Source of the DNA: Populus alba
Taxonomy: Eukaryota > Streptophyta > Magnoliopsida > Malpighiales > Salicaceae
NCBI RefSeq assembly: GCF_005239225.2
Contig: NC_133294.1
Location: forward strand, 18,985,631 to 19,049,630
Direction: 5' to 3'
Length of the DNA stretch: 64,000 nucleotides
Shown piece after piece: positions 37,108-49,205 of this stretch (within the stretch, counting starts at the first letter, position 1; the number at the start of each line of letters is the position of its first letter). A program made the translations under genes and the position numbers. The notes beneath the pieces are model-generated. The model did not search any database and was not told the origin of the DNA. It saw nothing but the letters and a program-made list of their open reading frames with translations.

Positions 37108-37744
37108 GCTAGTAAATGGAGAGAAGCTGCTAAAATTGATGCGATGATCGTCTCCATTTTGTGGTCGAGTGTTGCTTTTCTAGCGAACCCGACATAAAAC
37201 CCAATCATCCAGCTAGGATATATAGAGAAGACTCCACAGTAACAGTCGAAGAAAGTTCTGTTGTAAAAGCGAATATTTTTAAAATACAGAAGCTGTTATC
37301 ATTGGATTCAACTTTCAATAAAAAGCAGCTCCACGGAAGGTAAGAAATGACTGGTAAATAGGCTTTCTACATATCGATGGTAATGGAGTAATCTTGTTGC
37401 CATTGTTAGGATAGGAAAATCAATTTCCATTTCTCATAATGAGCTAGACCTTTTCAGGGATCTTACGTGCTTAGTTCTTTAACTTAGGCCCTTCAGCTTT
37501 TGTTCATTAACCAGTTCCTTATTTTCTTTGGATGACTTTGTCCGAAAAGAAGGTAGTTGACTAGTTCAAGGATACAATTACATGACTACTTCTTCGGTTT
37601 ATCAAGAATATATATAGAACTTAATTACTGATATGGTTAGTTTGATATATTATACTGTTCCATGTACGTCTGTATGATACTGTTTCTACGTCCTACTCTC
37701 TCGATCAACGTACCTCTGTTTCTTTTTACAGGTTTTTATCGAAA

Positions 37745-38386
37745 AGAACAACTTAAAAGACTTGCATCGATCCCCTGAGCCTATGCAGATGGTGGGTGTC
37801 ATCAAGAAGGCGGTACTCAAGCATCAAACAACTTGTTTTTATGCCTTTTGGAGGGTGTAAAACACAAGAGCTTTCTTCACCTCAAGGCACTGTGATCCAT
37901 TGGATGTGAGGATTGGCTTGTCGGTTCCGGTTGCTTTCCAGTAACCTAATCCAGCACCATTGGGGTATTTCCTGTCTCTTGGGCTAAAGAAAAACCACTC
38001 GCTCTCCCCAAACAAGGCTTTTCCTGCACAGGTAAACAGAACAACAATGGCAAAGAGAATGATGCTTCAAGATATCCCAAACTAGGATATCAGAAAAGCA
38101 ATTTTTTTTTGTACCAAAGCAGCAAGAAAATCCACATCTTTCCATTGAAATTATGAACAATACACTACTTGAAAGACATAAAAACATATTTTGGTTGAGA
38201 AGAATGAATTAGGCACCTGGAAGTTCCCATGGATTGAATTTGTAGATATCCACGTCTGCTATTATAACGACTTCCAGATTTGAAGATTCATGAGACTTTC
38301 TTTCTCAGACAATGAATGATAAGCTCCTGGTACTCTGTTGGATGAAACCTGAACCCTGGAAGGAGTTCAGGACTGCACATGGTCAT
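37745..38386 (-). pseudogene. NAC-domain transcription factor pseudogene
   Basis: Minus-strand translation gives a recognisable NAC domain in pieces. Exon 1 (38386-38217) starts MTMCSPELLPGFRFHPTEYQ and reads on to LRKKVS, then meets a TGA. The next piece, EVVIIADVDIYKFNPWELP, is in another frame, so a frameshift lies between. A normal GT donor follows, and exon 2 from 38023 reads [20 protein letters not shown] and [14 protein letters not shown], lacking about six residues of the usual SRPNRAA stretch. After VKKALVFY the frame shifts again; PPKGIKT and EYRLLDD are read in a third frame, and the WVLCRIYK end is blurred. Family knowledge: these are NAC subdomains A-E, with intron 1 at its standard place. 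Two frameshifts plus decay indicate a pseudogene; an assembly error is less likely because several lesions occur. Confidence 0.85.
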
Positions 38387-38679
38387 TCTATTAATTGAGA
38401 TAGCATAGGACGCTTGAAGCTCCTCTTTTTTTTTATAATGATAATGGATTATCTTGGAATCATCATTCCAACAACAATTGTTGTTATATGATTGTTGGTT
38501 TATAAAGTCTTTTCTGTTTGGTAATTTAGTTGATATCTTCTTCTTTTTTTACTAGTAATTAATTATATGACGCACTGCATATATGGATTCTTTTTTTCTA
38601 ATTTAATTTCCTTTCTCCCATTTCCTATTTGTTGTTTGTTATTCACGGTCACTATTGAAAATTATCAAATATAAACAAA

Positions 38680-38935
38680 AATATTGATGGAAAAAATAAT
38701 ATTAATAAATAAAATTTGACGTTGTTATTTCTATCGATATTCATTGATAAAAATATTTTTGTTAGTGAATACTAAGAATTACAAGTTGAAATCAAGGATT
38801 GAAAAAAAAATTAAACAGGTATTTACCTGTTATTTTTGTTAAAAAATATGACATATCAATATTACAGATGAAATTATTAATAAAAACTAATTATCATTAA
38901 TTTTTGTCAGTAATATTTAAGTTAAAACTTGTTAG
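38680..38935 (+). repeat. Possible 5' subterminal region of CACTA remnant B
   Basis: ATTGATGGAAAAAATA, ATCGATATTCATTGATAAAA, TTTTTGTTAGTGAATA and TTTTTGTCAGTAATAT are short related motifs in both orientations, about 750 nt before the transposase remnant. The pattern resembles a mutated subterminal array, but no CACTA terminus can be placed. Confidence 0.35.
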
Positions 38936-39654
38936 ACAACACCATATCTTCTTCTTTCTTTCTTTCTTTCTTTTCTTGCTTAAAACAACACCATTTCCCC
39001 CTTTATTTTGTCACAAATCAAGTTTTCATCATCACAAATCTAGTCACCCTAACAATTAGCTTGTCAGTATTTGAGATGCGCGTCTTCTGCTTGATGCGTT
39101 ATCCGCTATTGTCTCTTTCTTTACCATATTAATTCTTTAACCTTGTTCTGATTTAATTTATTTTTAAAGATTTGTCACAATAAGTAAGCAAGCCAATCCA
39201 TTTTTTTTGTAACCTATTTTTCTTATGCTAAGTTTTTGGTATTTTTATGTAGCTTATATAGTTTGTTTGTGTGTTTACTTATTTTATAGCTTTTTTCTAT
39301 GAAAATTTGTTGTATGATTTGTACATGTTAGGGTTTATTTAAGATTTTGAAAAACTATATTTATTTTTCATGTGATGAAATTGAGTTTGATTTTTTATAA
39401 TAAAATAAATAATGGGTTATTTAATGGGTACGTTTTATATTTTGTTAATTTTATTGTTAAGTTGAAAATTTAGGTAAATTTGAAGGGCTTTGAGTTTTTT
39501 GGAGAAAAAATGATAATCATTAAAGGGTAATATTAAAATAAATTGAATAATTTTGAATGCAACCAATAATAGCTAATTAACTAGGTAACGGTAATTTGTT
39601 TAGTTGACATTATTAATTAGTACATGTCATAAATATTCTATATATGTTTCATAC

Positions 39655-41060
39655 AAGTAATAGATGATCGTTATTGGATGTATTGACTTTCACTTAAAGG
39701 GTTGCACATGATAAATTATTATAATGAGATTGAGAGTTTTATTAATTATACACTATCTAATTTGAAAAATATTAGTGGAGGCAGTATGAAATGTTCATAT
39801 AAGAGGTGTAAAAATAAATTTTTTTCATTCTAGATGTTATTACTATGCTTATTTTACAAAAAAAAATTTATTAAAAAATATTTGTGTTGGTTTGCACACG
39901 AAGAACTCTGTGTTCCTTATAAAAACCATGCTAGAAGAATGGATGAGTTAACTTCTAACTTTAGCAATGTTTATAGGGTTGTATATGATAATAATAATAA
40001 TAATAATAATCATTATAGGAGTATGATTATAAATGTAATGGGAATGAATCAATGTTATGTAAGTGAGTGTTCAATTATAAATGAAGAACCAAATGCAGGT
40101 GCAATTAGGTTTTTTAAAGTTTTAAAAGATTCTGACAAACCATTATAGAATAGATGCACAAATAACAGTAAATTCTTGATCGTTGCATTCTTGATCGTTG
40201 CATAAGTGATCACTATCAAGTCAGATCATAGGCCGAGTGAGATTAGTTACGATAAAATCATCGAATGGATGAGAAACATTTTACTTGAATGAAATAAGCT
40301 GAAAAATAACTTATGTGATGCTAAATCCATGATGAAACCCCTTAGTTTACGATATTATAAAATTAACATGTGTTCAAAATTCTGCATGTTTTACTACCAT
40401 GAAAATACAGATTTGATCGAGTGCAGAACCTATGGGTATGCTTGGTATAAACCCAAAATTAGTAGGGAAATGACTCTTATCGCACATAAAAAACTAAGAT
40501 ACTTCTCAATTACTCCTAGACTGCAAAGGTTATTCATGTCTCCAGAAACTTTTGAACATATAATATGGCATCATTCATATGATATAGTAGATGGATTCCT
40601 GGTGCACCCTTCTAATGGTGAAGCTTCAAAGTAGTTTAATAGGTTGTATTTTTAGTTTTCAATGAAACCATAGAACGTACATGTTAGGTTATGTACTAAT
40701 AGATACAATCCATTCAGATCATTTGCTTTACCTTATTCTTGTTGGTCGATGACACTCACAGTTTACAACTTGTCACTGGGATGTGTATGAGATCAGAGTT
40801 CATGTTTTTATCTATAGCTATACCTGGTCGTAATAGTTCAGGTTGGAATATTAATGTTTATCTTTGACATTTGATTGATGAGTTGAATCGGTATTGGTCA
40901 TTCAAGACTTTGACATTTATATGATGTCTCAAGAAAATATAATTTTCAGGTGTAGACAACTTTAATGTGGACTATAAATAATTTTCCTACATATGCGTTA
41001 GTTATTGGTTGAAGCACATATGAAAAATTAAGAATTTTTATGACGCTTAGGGTAATATTT
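39655..41060 (+). mobile_element. CACTA (En/Spm) TNP2 transposase remnant B
   Basis: The plus strand carries, in order: a transposase-associated zinc-binding segment (DRYWMY at 39670, NYTLSNLKNISGG, MKCSYKRCKNK at about 39785); a spacer with an Asn run coded by an (AAT)n repeat at about 39987-40010; then MMKPLSLRYYKINMCSKFCM from 40329 with a CxxCxxYY-type segment, ECRTYGYAWYKPK, YFSITPRLQRLFMSPETFEH and HPSNGEASK. Beyond the stop at about 40634, translation still gives LPYSCWSMTLTVYNL, GMCMRSEFMFLSIAIPG and LMWTINNFPTY in shifting frames to about 41000. This is the usual order of a TNP2-type transposase (Transposase_21 family). Many stops and shifts make it non-functional. Order and orientation match remnant A, which carries the part that would follow. 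Confidence 0.82.
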
Positions 41061-41099
41061 TATTAATTACTTTATAGGGTTCATTTTGAAGAAAGAAAC

Positions 41100-43930
41100 A
41101 TATACAAGTAGAAAACAAAATCCTAGGTAGATATATTTTTATCACTTTCAGTGGGTCATGAATTTTATTTTCTCTCCTATTTGTGTCTGTCTTTTTCTTC
41201 AAAGTAGGTCATAGAGAATAACTAATAGGATGTCACAAGTTACTCCTCAAGCATCATAAAATTTTTATAAATAGATTCTTTATGGAGGCAATAAGTATCT
41301 CGCAATCAAAAGAAAAATTTTATGATAACTTTTTTCATACCGACACATTCAACCTTGAATTTATTCATCTATTTATAGGACTTGAAAACTGAAACATAAA
41401 TACTTATAATTCATGAATATTCGTAAAAATTTATGAATGGTTATAGTTCATGAATTATTCATACTTCATGAATGTGCATGGTTCATGAAAAACTATTCAT
41501 GAATACATCAATTCTTATCACTTAATTAATGTATTTGTTCATGTACTAAAATATTTTAAAGACTAAAAGAAATCATTGATTAGTCATGGATTTAATAGCA
41601 AAAAAAATTTTATTAGCCAAAACCAAGTTTAAAATCATGAGCCTATATGCCCACATGGCCCGAGTCATAGGTTTAATGGGTTAACCTGGGTTGACTTGGA
41701 TATTTTTCTATGTCATTTTGTAATTGGTTTTTTTTTTCAATTTCATCATTCAATATTGGATTAATTGAGAATTGAGCTTTATAATTTGTTTTGATTTGCT
41801 TCCTATATGGATTATCTTAGTTTCATGACCAAGGTTTGATAAGTTAACCCAGTTTGACTCTTTTTTTGTTTTTTTTATTTTTTTTTTCATTTTTACCATT
41901 CAACATTCAGTTGATTGAGAGTTGGGCTTCAAAATATTTTTTTGATATACTTTTTATGACGTTATTATATTCTCATGATCTAAGTTGTAAATTTTACATC
42001 TTAACCTTGGTTGATCTGGATTGATCCAATATATTGTTATCTCATTATTTTATAAAAATTATTATCTTGAAGTTTTTTTAGTCAAATTATGTTTTTTTTT
42101 TATGTTGTCGAAGTTGCTTTTAGATTTGCCTAGTTGATTGGATCATATCAGATCAATCCCTACATGGTTAAAAAAAAATAATTTTCTTGAAAATACTTTA
42201 GTAATGCCTAAATAGTTTTTGTAAAAAAAATTAATACCAATTCAGAGTATAGCACAAGTAAATTATCTAGTATTTTCCTAAACACTAAAATATAACTTAC
42301 GAAAAATAATTCAAATTGCTGCTGAATTTTCTATTGATACCTTGTTATTGCCAAAATATTTCCCAATTTGCAAAAAAATTTCATGATTTTATATAATTTG
42401 GTCTTTAAAGTTCCTAAAAGTATCCAGCTTAGTCTCTATTTATAAAGTTCTTGGAAATTGGCCTAACTATATGGCCAAAAATTAGCTTTTAGGGAAACAA
42501 CAATATTGGCCAAGCAAACTTTTGCTAATCAGTCTACTCATCAATTAATAATTACTTCATAACTCTTTATATTTTACCATTAATATTTTCAACATAGAAT
42601 AATGTTATCTATAAAGAGTGTAATTCAACTTGTTGGGCTTTAAATTTATTTTCTAGAGATAACTAGTTTGAGTCCCACAAACCTCAGGGTTACTGGAGAC
42701 TTACATTGTCATTAAGTTAAAGTCCATAAAATTAGTTGAGATACATGTAAATTATCCCAGACATTCACGTTAATAAAAATTAATAATAAAAATAATGTTA
42801 TCTAATATAAATCAAGAAGTATTCATATTAGTTAAAGTAGGATAATACATTTCAGATATTAGAGTCAATGTCCATCGACTCATCTAGTTCTAATCTTCTC
42901 TAGATTTAGATTTGTTTGAGTGTTAATCAAAACTAATTTTTTTTAATGATTTTAGATATGTAATTTTCACATCACCTTGATTCCTTAAAACAAATTCTTA
43001 ACTAGATATTAACTTTAAGAATTAAAACGCAAAAGCCAAAAAAAAATAATAACAAACCTCCTTAATCATAAAAACCTGTATTATTATTTCATTGGTGTAC
43101 AAAACCTTGGCTGAATTAAGTTATCTTTGTCTACGTTACAGTTTGAACTTCGAACTCATAACCACCAACATGTATTTTTAGTACTGCGCTGAGTTTTAAA
43201 AAAATTAATTTTTTTATTAAAAATTAATTTTTATATATATTTTTGGATTGTTTTGATGAGATAAACTAATCTCAAAAATAAATTTTTTTTAAAAATAAAA
43301 AAATATTATTTTAATACATTTCAACATAAAAATTATTTTAAAAAAATAATTACAACTATATTCTAAAAAACAAATCCCATCATCCATCACGAGTCAGAAT
43401 CCTTACGCAGTATAACTAAAAACTAAATATGTAATCTACGTCGAGAAACAAACTACTTGTGCTTCTCAAGTAGAAAATATCGCCATAAGCAATGCATTGC
43501 CATTATTTCAATACTGCCCGATAATGCATAAAGTTTATACTCATATTTTTTTGTTGTTTTTTTCATTATAAGTTTTTTTAGTTAATTTATTATTTTTGAA
43601 AGATACTAACTAAATCTTATTAATATTCTCTCTCAATTACTATCAAAAACATAAAGAAAAAGTTGGAGGAAAATTCATTCTAAAACACAATATGATTATA
43701 TTAAATTATTGAAAGCAACCGAATTTCCAATACTTATAAGTTTTTACCGCCCATTTTTCGTTAGCAAAACAATTAAAATTGGAAATCGAAAACGCAATTG
43801 TAGATGGAATAAATCTTTTAAAAAAATTGCAAACTATTGCCATTTATTTCTCCAACAAAATATTTCGGTAATGAATTCTTCACCAAGTTGCCACATGTTT
43901 GTAAGTTTTACCAAAAGTTCCAAATTGAGT
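41100..43930. other. Gene-free stretch between CACTA remnant B and the SINE
   Basis: Contains GGGTTAACC-type repeat text (41.6-42.2 kb), a MITE-like unit (43.18-43.38 kb) and AT-rich DNA. A repeated ATTCATGAATNNTCATGAAT theme appears at 41400-41510. No coding exon. Confidence 0.55.
41640..42210. repeat. GGGTTAACC-type dispersed repeat
   Basis: Phrases such as GTTTAATGGGTTAACCTGGG, GATAAGTTAACCCAGTTTGA and GATCATATCAGATCAATCC alternate with long T tracts. The same style occurs at 120-225, 14450-14960 and in the Helitron-like region at 33.4-35.1 kb. It is probably the body of related non-autonomous elements. Confidence 0.5.
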
Positions 43931-43958
43931 AGGGAAAAGACATTTATGTTAAAACTAT

Positions 43959-44143
43959 TTTTTTTTTTTTTTTTTTTGGATTCAAGAAAACCCCACCCCT
44001 CCGGAAAGCGCACTTTGTGGACCCAGATAAGCAAGTAAAACCCCGGCTGTCCCAGGCTCTTACAAGAAGTGCACACCCTGACTCGAACTCAAGACCTGCT
44101 GTGCAGATCTCAAGCCCTTTGCCACCACGCTACACCCCTTGAG
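43959..44143 (-). mobile_element. tRNA-derived SINE with perfect 20-bp target-site duplication
   Basis: On the minus strand a 185-bp unit begins CTCAAGGGGTGTAGCGTGG, carries an A-box-like TAGCGTGGTGG and a B-box-like GAGTTCGAGTC about 35 nt apart, continues with a non-tRNA body, and ends in a poly(A) tail (poly(T) at about 43959-43977 on the plus strand). It is bounded by a perfect direct repeat GACATTTATGTTAAAACTAT (43939-43958 and 44144-44163). Pol III promoter boxes, A-tail and target duplication together identify a SINE. The perfect duplication points to a fairly young insertion. Its family cannot be named from sequence alone. Confidence 0.9.
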
Positions 44144-46379
44144 GACATTTATGTTAAAACTATGCTAAGCTTGTTAACTTATATATTAAACATAAAAATT
44201 TGGCTCAAACATAGGAATATAATTATTTACCTTTCTCATAAACAAGATAGTTTTCATAATATTTCTGATGTGTACATTGTATTCTATTTTTAAATTATAT
44301 ATAAATTTTTTATTTATATTTTAATGTGCTTGAATTTTTGTATTGTTTATTTCACTTTTATTTTAATTATGTTATGTTATTATTTATTACTTAACTGGAA
44401 TTATCAGTATATAATTAATTAAAATATTTTATTTATAATTTTATGATTTTATAATTTAAATTTATAATCCAAATTTATATTATGTATTTTATATTATGTT
44501 AAAAAAAATATTTTTGACAATCTTCTATATAAACCCCATGTGATAAATGCGTAAACCCCATGTGATAAATGCGACTGATATCATGTACATTCGGCAAATG
44601 ATTGGTTAGGCGGTAATTAGATAAATATACAATAATAATAATAAAAGGTAAAAAATGAAACCAATGGGTCAAAATAAAAGGGTATGAAACTGCGCCATCA
44701 TTATCATCAGCATGCGAATACCTCTGTTCTATGTATGACTTTGTGTGGAGAGGCCAAGGCAGAAAAGAACTCTGCTTCTGATTCCCAAATAAATCATTGA
44801 AATACTCGACAAGGATCAGGTCTATCCAATGAATCAAGACAATAAATAATAGAAATAAAACGTTTGTGAAGTAAGATGCTCCCAATAATCTTTTGTCAAT
44901 TCGTGGGCGATGCTCCCAATACCATTTGTCTTCTATTTATAGAAATTAAAACGTGTATTAGAACAAGACACTAAAGGGAATCACATGTGTACTTACACAA
45001 TAATTTTATTTAATTTTTTTTTATTAATATGAGTGTTTAAACTGATTTGTTTGTGTATATTTTGATTTATCTCACAAATTTTAAAATTAAAACTTGAATT
45101 ATTAATATTCAAAAAATAAATATAAAACTTAAATAATTAACCTATACTTTTCAAAATATCTATTCAATAATTCTTCGTCGGGTTACAATCCATGCATGGC
45201 TGCCATGTTTACCATTTTCCCGACAGAAAGTGAAGGTGACATCTTTGCTGTCGAAGCAAATTCATAAGGGAAGCCAAGTTTGAATTTTATCAATTGTCCT
45301 ATATATATATATATGATTGAATTTAATTGAGGAACTTTAATGAAATTTTATATTGCTATAATAAAGATTGTAAATTCTATCTTGTGAAAACCAAAACATG
45401 CATAAATATTATTAAAACCTCAATTAGACTACCATCAACAAACTCTTCTCATTTTATATCATTGTGGATTTTATAGCCTTGAGAAAATAGGCTTTGTAAT
45501 GAGTATTTGGGTTTGGTTCCGTGGGTTATTTATGATAATGATGGTGGATGAGAATTGGAGGTGGAGAGAGAGATTGTGATGTTGAAGACGGTAATTGCTT
45601 TGTTGAGAAGAGCAGAGAATCGAGAGATCTTTTTAAGAACAAGATGATGAATTAAATTCAATAATAGAATATATTTTTCAAATAAATAAATTCAACTTAT
45701 TTATTAGTTTAATTTAATTTAATTTGAGCATTATAAATAAATTTTAATTTTAATAATGAATTGATTAAAATAGATTATAAAATTGGACCAGGTGAAAAAA
45801 AAACATCTCAATATGGTTTTAAGAAATTAATTACATCAATTGTTTAGTTTTGAAAAAAAAATCTTTATTTGTAGAAAAACATAGGTTTATTTTTTTATTA
45901 AAAGAAATTAATAGCAGTTTTGACATGTAGGCATTTGATTGGGTAGGATTTCTAACCTAGCTCATTGGGACTAGTGTAGAATTTTCATCACTAGAAATGA
46001 GACATTTTATATAAAAGGAGATATTCTTTTCTTTTTCAAATAAGAAATTCTATTACTAGTAATTTTTTTTTTTAATCATAGCACACAAGTTATGATCACA
46101 TGGTAGGGCTAATTCTATAACGCCTTTATATAGAAATAATCCATAGGCATTGTTTTAATTTACTTTTATCTTGTCACAACTATGAAATTATAAAATAGCT
46201 TTGTAATTTCCAAGATATACAAGTCATTTTCTAAAATCATTCAATAAGCAAATTAGTTGGAATAATTCAAAAATGGATGGTGATTAGTTTAAAATAATAC
46301 ATACTGTTACTCATTTCATAACTATTCAGGTTTAAGTATTAAGTCAAGAATAAGATCACAAGGTCTTCTTATTCTTGGA

Positions 46380-46715
46380 TGTAGTCCATAAGACATCTAT
46401 TGATCTCCTCCTAATTGAATTTGGGCTCGTCATGCCTGAACTCAAGCCATCTCATGCCCTCCACCTAGTTGGGCAATGAAAAACCATATCCCAAATCAAG
46501 GCCAACTCTTGACCTCTTTCTAGTTGGGTTAGGGAAAACTATGCCTGAACTCAAGACCATCTTTTAGCATCCTTCTAGTTGGACTGAGTAAACCATGCTG
46601 GAACCCAAGACCATCTCTTAGTCTCCTCTTAGTTATGATAAGGCAAACCATGCTCGAACCCAATGCTATCTCTTGGCCTTTCCTTAGTTAGGCTAAGATA
46701 ATCATGCCTAAACAT
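46380..46715. repeat. 55-bp degenerate tandem array, about six copies
   Basis: Units starting near 46380, 46431, 46485, 46541, 46596 and 46651 follow the pattern CATGCCtGAACtCAAGaCCA, TCTcTTaGCCTCCTTCTAGT, TgGgcTAAGtAAAC. Divergence between units is 15-30 percent by eye. Two more units occur at about 49083-49200, so both belong to one larger, non-coding element. Confidence 0.75.
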
Positions 46716-49082
46716 AACATATATTTGTTCGATAATCTTGTATAATTACCCCTATAATTAACTACAAAGCTTATTCCTATTTTTTTCCATTGTTCTATGT
46801 AAGTAGACGTGGCCTTTGTGTATATAAACTCTCATGAACGACCATATAAGTAAGAAAAAGAACCTACTTGCAAACATACTGAGAGCTAACATTTTCTTTT
46901 TCAACCTTCTAATTTGTAACTTGTCTTTATGGAAAAAGTTATACATTAACCCATATACAACTCTTATATAATTCACACAAGCAATAAAAAATCATATTAG
47001 AATGAAAAGAATCAAGTATGGTAAGACGTGCAAACCTATATTTTTAAAGGTACGAAGATTAGATCTTAAATCACAATCAACCTCTAAATAATCTCCAATC
47101 ACTTAAGAGGAATCATAATAGGTCTAAGTCTCTTTTTTTTTTTTTTTTTTTTGAATTCCTAAACAAAATCACATTCAAGGTTAAAAGCCATACCTCGAAT
47201 GCACATATCTAGGCTAGATTTGAGGGAGTAACCACCTTATACTTAAGTTTTAGAAATTCTTACATATATAGACTTTGAATCCTCCTTACACACATCTATG
47301 TACAAAGGGTTTAAACTCCAAACAAAAAGTTTAACAAAATAGCTCAATACTATAATACAAAGTAAAAAAAATAGAAAATTCAAAAAGGAAATTTTTTTTT
47401 ATTAAGAAAATTAAAGGCAATAGGTAATATGGAAGAAAAAAGCAGTCCTAAAATAGGATGAGCCATACAATATTATAAGAGTGATTGATCAAGGCCAACA
47501 CTTACCATCTCTATAACATAGAAAGGGAGAATATCCCTCGTGTATAACATTCAAATCATATAAAGATATATTATCAATAAATATATCTTTACACTTTAAT
47601 GTTTATATATGAATAAAAGAAGTATTATTTTTCTTTATATGCAATCACTATTATATTTCTCCACATGTGATTTCCATTGAATTCTCCCTTTAAGATTGCT
47701 TCTCCATATTTCTCTCCATAAAAAAATCTCCACATATCCATGATAAATTATCATGTTTTCATATGGTTCCCCATCCTCAAGCAAAGAGTGATTTTGTCTA
47801 TGTATGAAATAATATGTATTTGGACTTAAGTGTCAAAACTATCCATGCAAACTAAGTTAAAAGACCATTTTACTTGGGAAAAAAAAATACAAGTTCTCCT
47901 TCTCTAATCTTCACGATAACACAAATAGTCACTTTACTCATAAACTTAGAAAACTTATAAGTAACAAGAAAGTCTCCATGAAAAATCTTCATATTTATCT
48001 ATAAAAAATATTTACAAGTCTTCATATTAAGCTTCTCTCATATCCAAGTTTAAAAATCTAGCATGGTCTAAAAAATAGAATAAAAGAGTTTAAACTAGGC
48101 ATAATTCTATTTGGACAAAACTAACTTGAACAAGACAAAACCAGGCTTGAAAAACATGGCATGAAATCTAAAAAAAGGCCTTACAAAAAAAAAAAAAAAA
48201 AAAAAGCTAAAAGGACTCACCAAAATTTATCCACCATTATCATTAACCAAACATAATATTTGTCATTTGACAAGTCAAATATATGATCTTTTGATTATGA
48301 TGTACATCTAGTACTAAAAGAAATCTCTTTAAAAAATCTAAATTATAGCTTTAGGGTATAAAGAACAACTTGATCCGAATACAAAGGCATTCTTCACCTA
48401 GACAAATAAACCACTTTACCATAGTATAATAAGATTGTGAGTTATTTCATAACTCTGTATGAGTTATTTCCCCTAAACCCTACAATTATTATAAAAAGTT
48501 ATTAAAAATATAATCATTATTCATATTGAGGGCTTCCTCGGCATGGTTCTCCCTAACAACCTTCAAGCCAGCCTTGTCAAATATCAACACTATATATGGG
48601 CTTATCTCCTTTATAATTGATGGTATTGCCTACTAGGCTTGCAATAACACATATGCCTAGTCAACCCATCTCTCTTAAAGTTGGATAATCATCTCCAACT
48701 ACTTGGAACTAGACTCAAATGAGTTCCTTAATTGTCTTTTCCTCTAAGTCATTTTTCTCTTTGATTATTTTTTAGGCTCAAGTATACCTACATCAACATA
48801 GATATAACAAATTAAAAATAAATACAAGGCATGATTACAATATAATATACAAAAGGTAAAAGATCCTACATATCATAAACGCTCATCTAAAGAGTATCTT
48901 TTGATAAGATATCCTAGACACAACTATAGATATTTGTGTTACCATGACCACATATACTTCGAAAGGCTACTAATAGGTCCAGGAAAAATAGCTTTTACTC
49001 ATTTAACAAGTATCCAGACCCAAGCCTTGGATTAAGGATAGGGCCCAAGGGTCCTCTTACCTTTGGATGTGCTTCACAAGAC

Positions 49083-49205
49083 ATGTTTCAATGCCCAAGA
49101 AAAGTTAGAGTTGGCCTCATCTCCTAGTTAAGTTTGGGCAAGCAATACTCGAACGCAAGGTCCTCTCTTGGCCTCTCTTGGTGGGACTTAGGAAAACCTT
49201 ACCTA
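49083..49205. repeat. Two further units of the 55-bp repeat
   Basis: CAATGCCCAAGAAAAGTTAG, GGCCTCATCTCCTAGTTAAG and CAATACTCGAACGCAAGGTC with TCTTGGCCTCTCTTGGTGGG follow the unit pattern of the 46.4-kb array. The 2.4-kb distance suggests two parts of one decayed retroelement. Confidence 0.55.

Noticed and set aside
44060..44140. tRNA gene suggested by A- and B-box-like motifs
   Set aside because: There is no cloverleaf or acceptor stem, and the A-tail and target duplication show a SINE.
44533..44574. Paired ACCCCATGTGATAAATGCG as a target-site duplication
   Set aside because: The copies are immediately adjacent with no element between them, so this is a short tandem duplication.
44499..44885. 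128-codon minus-strand frame with hydrophobic stretches
   Set aside because: AT-rich DNA favours Phe/Ile/Leu/Tyr runs that mimic membrane segments; no domain, promoter or splice support was seen.
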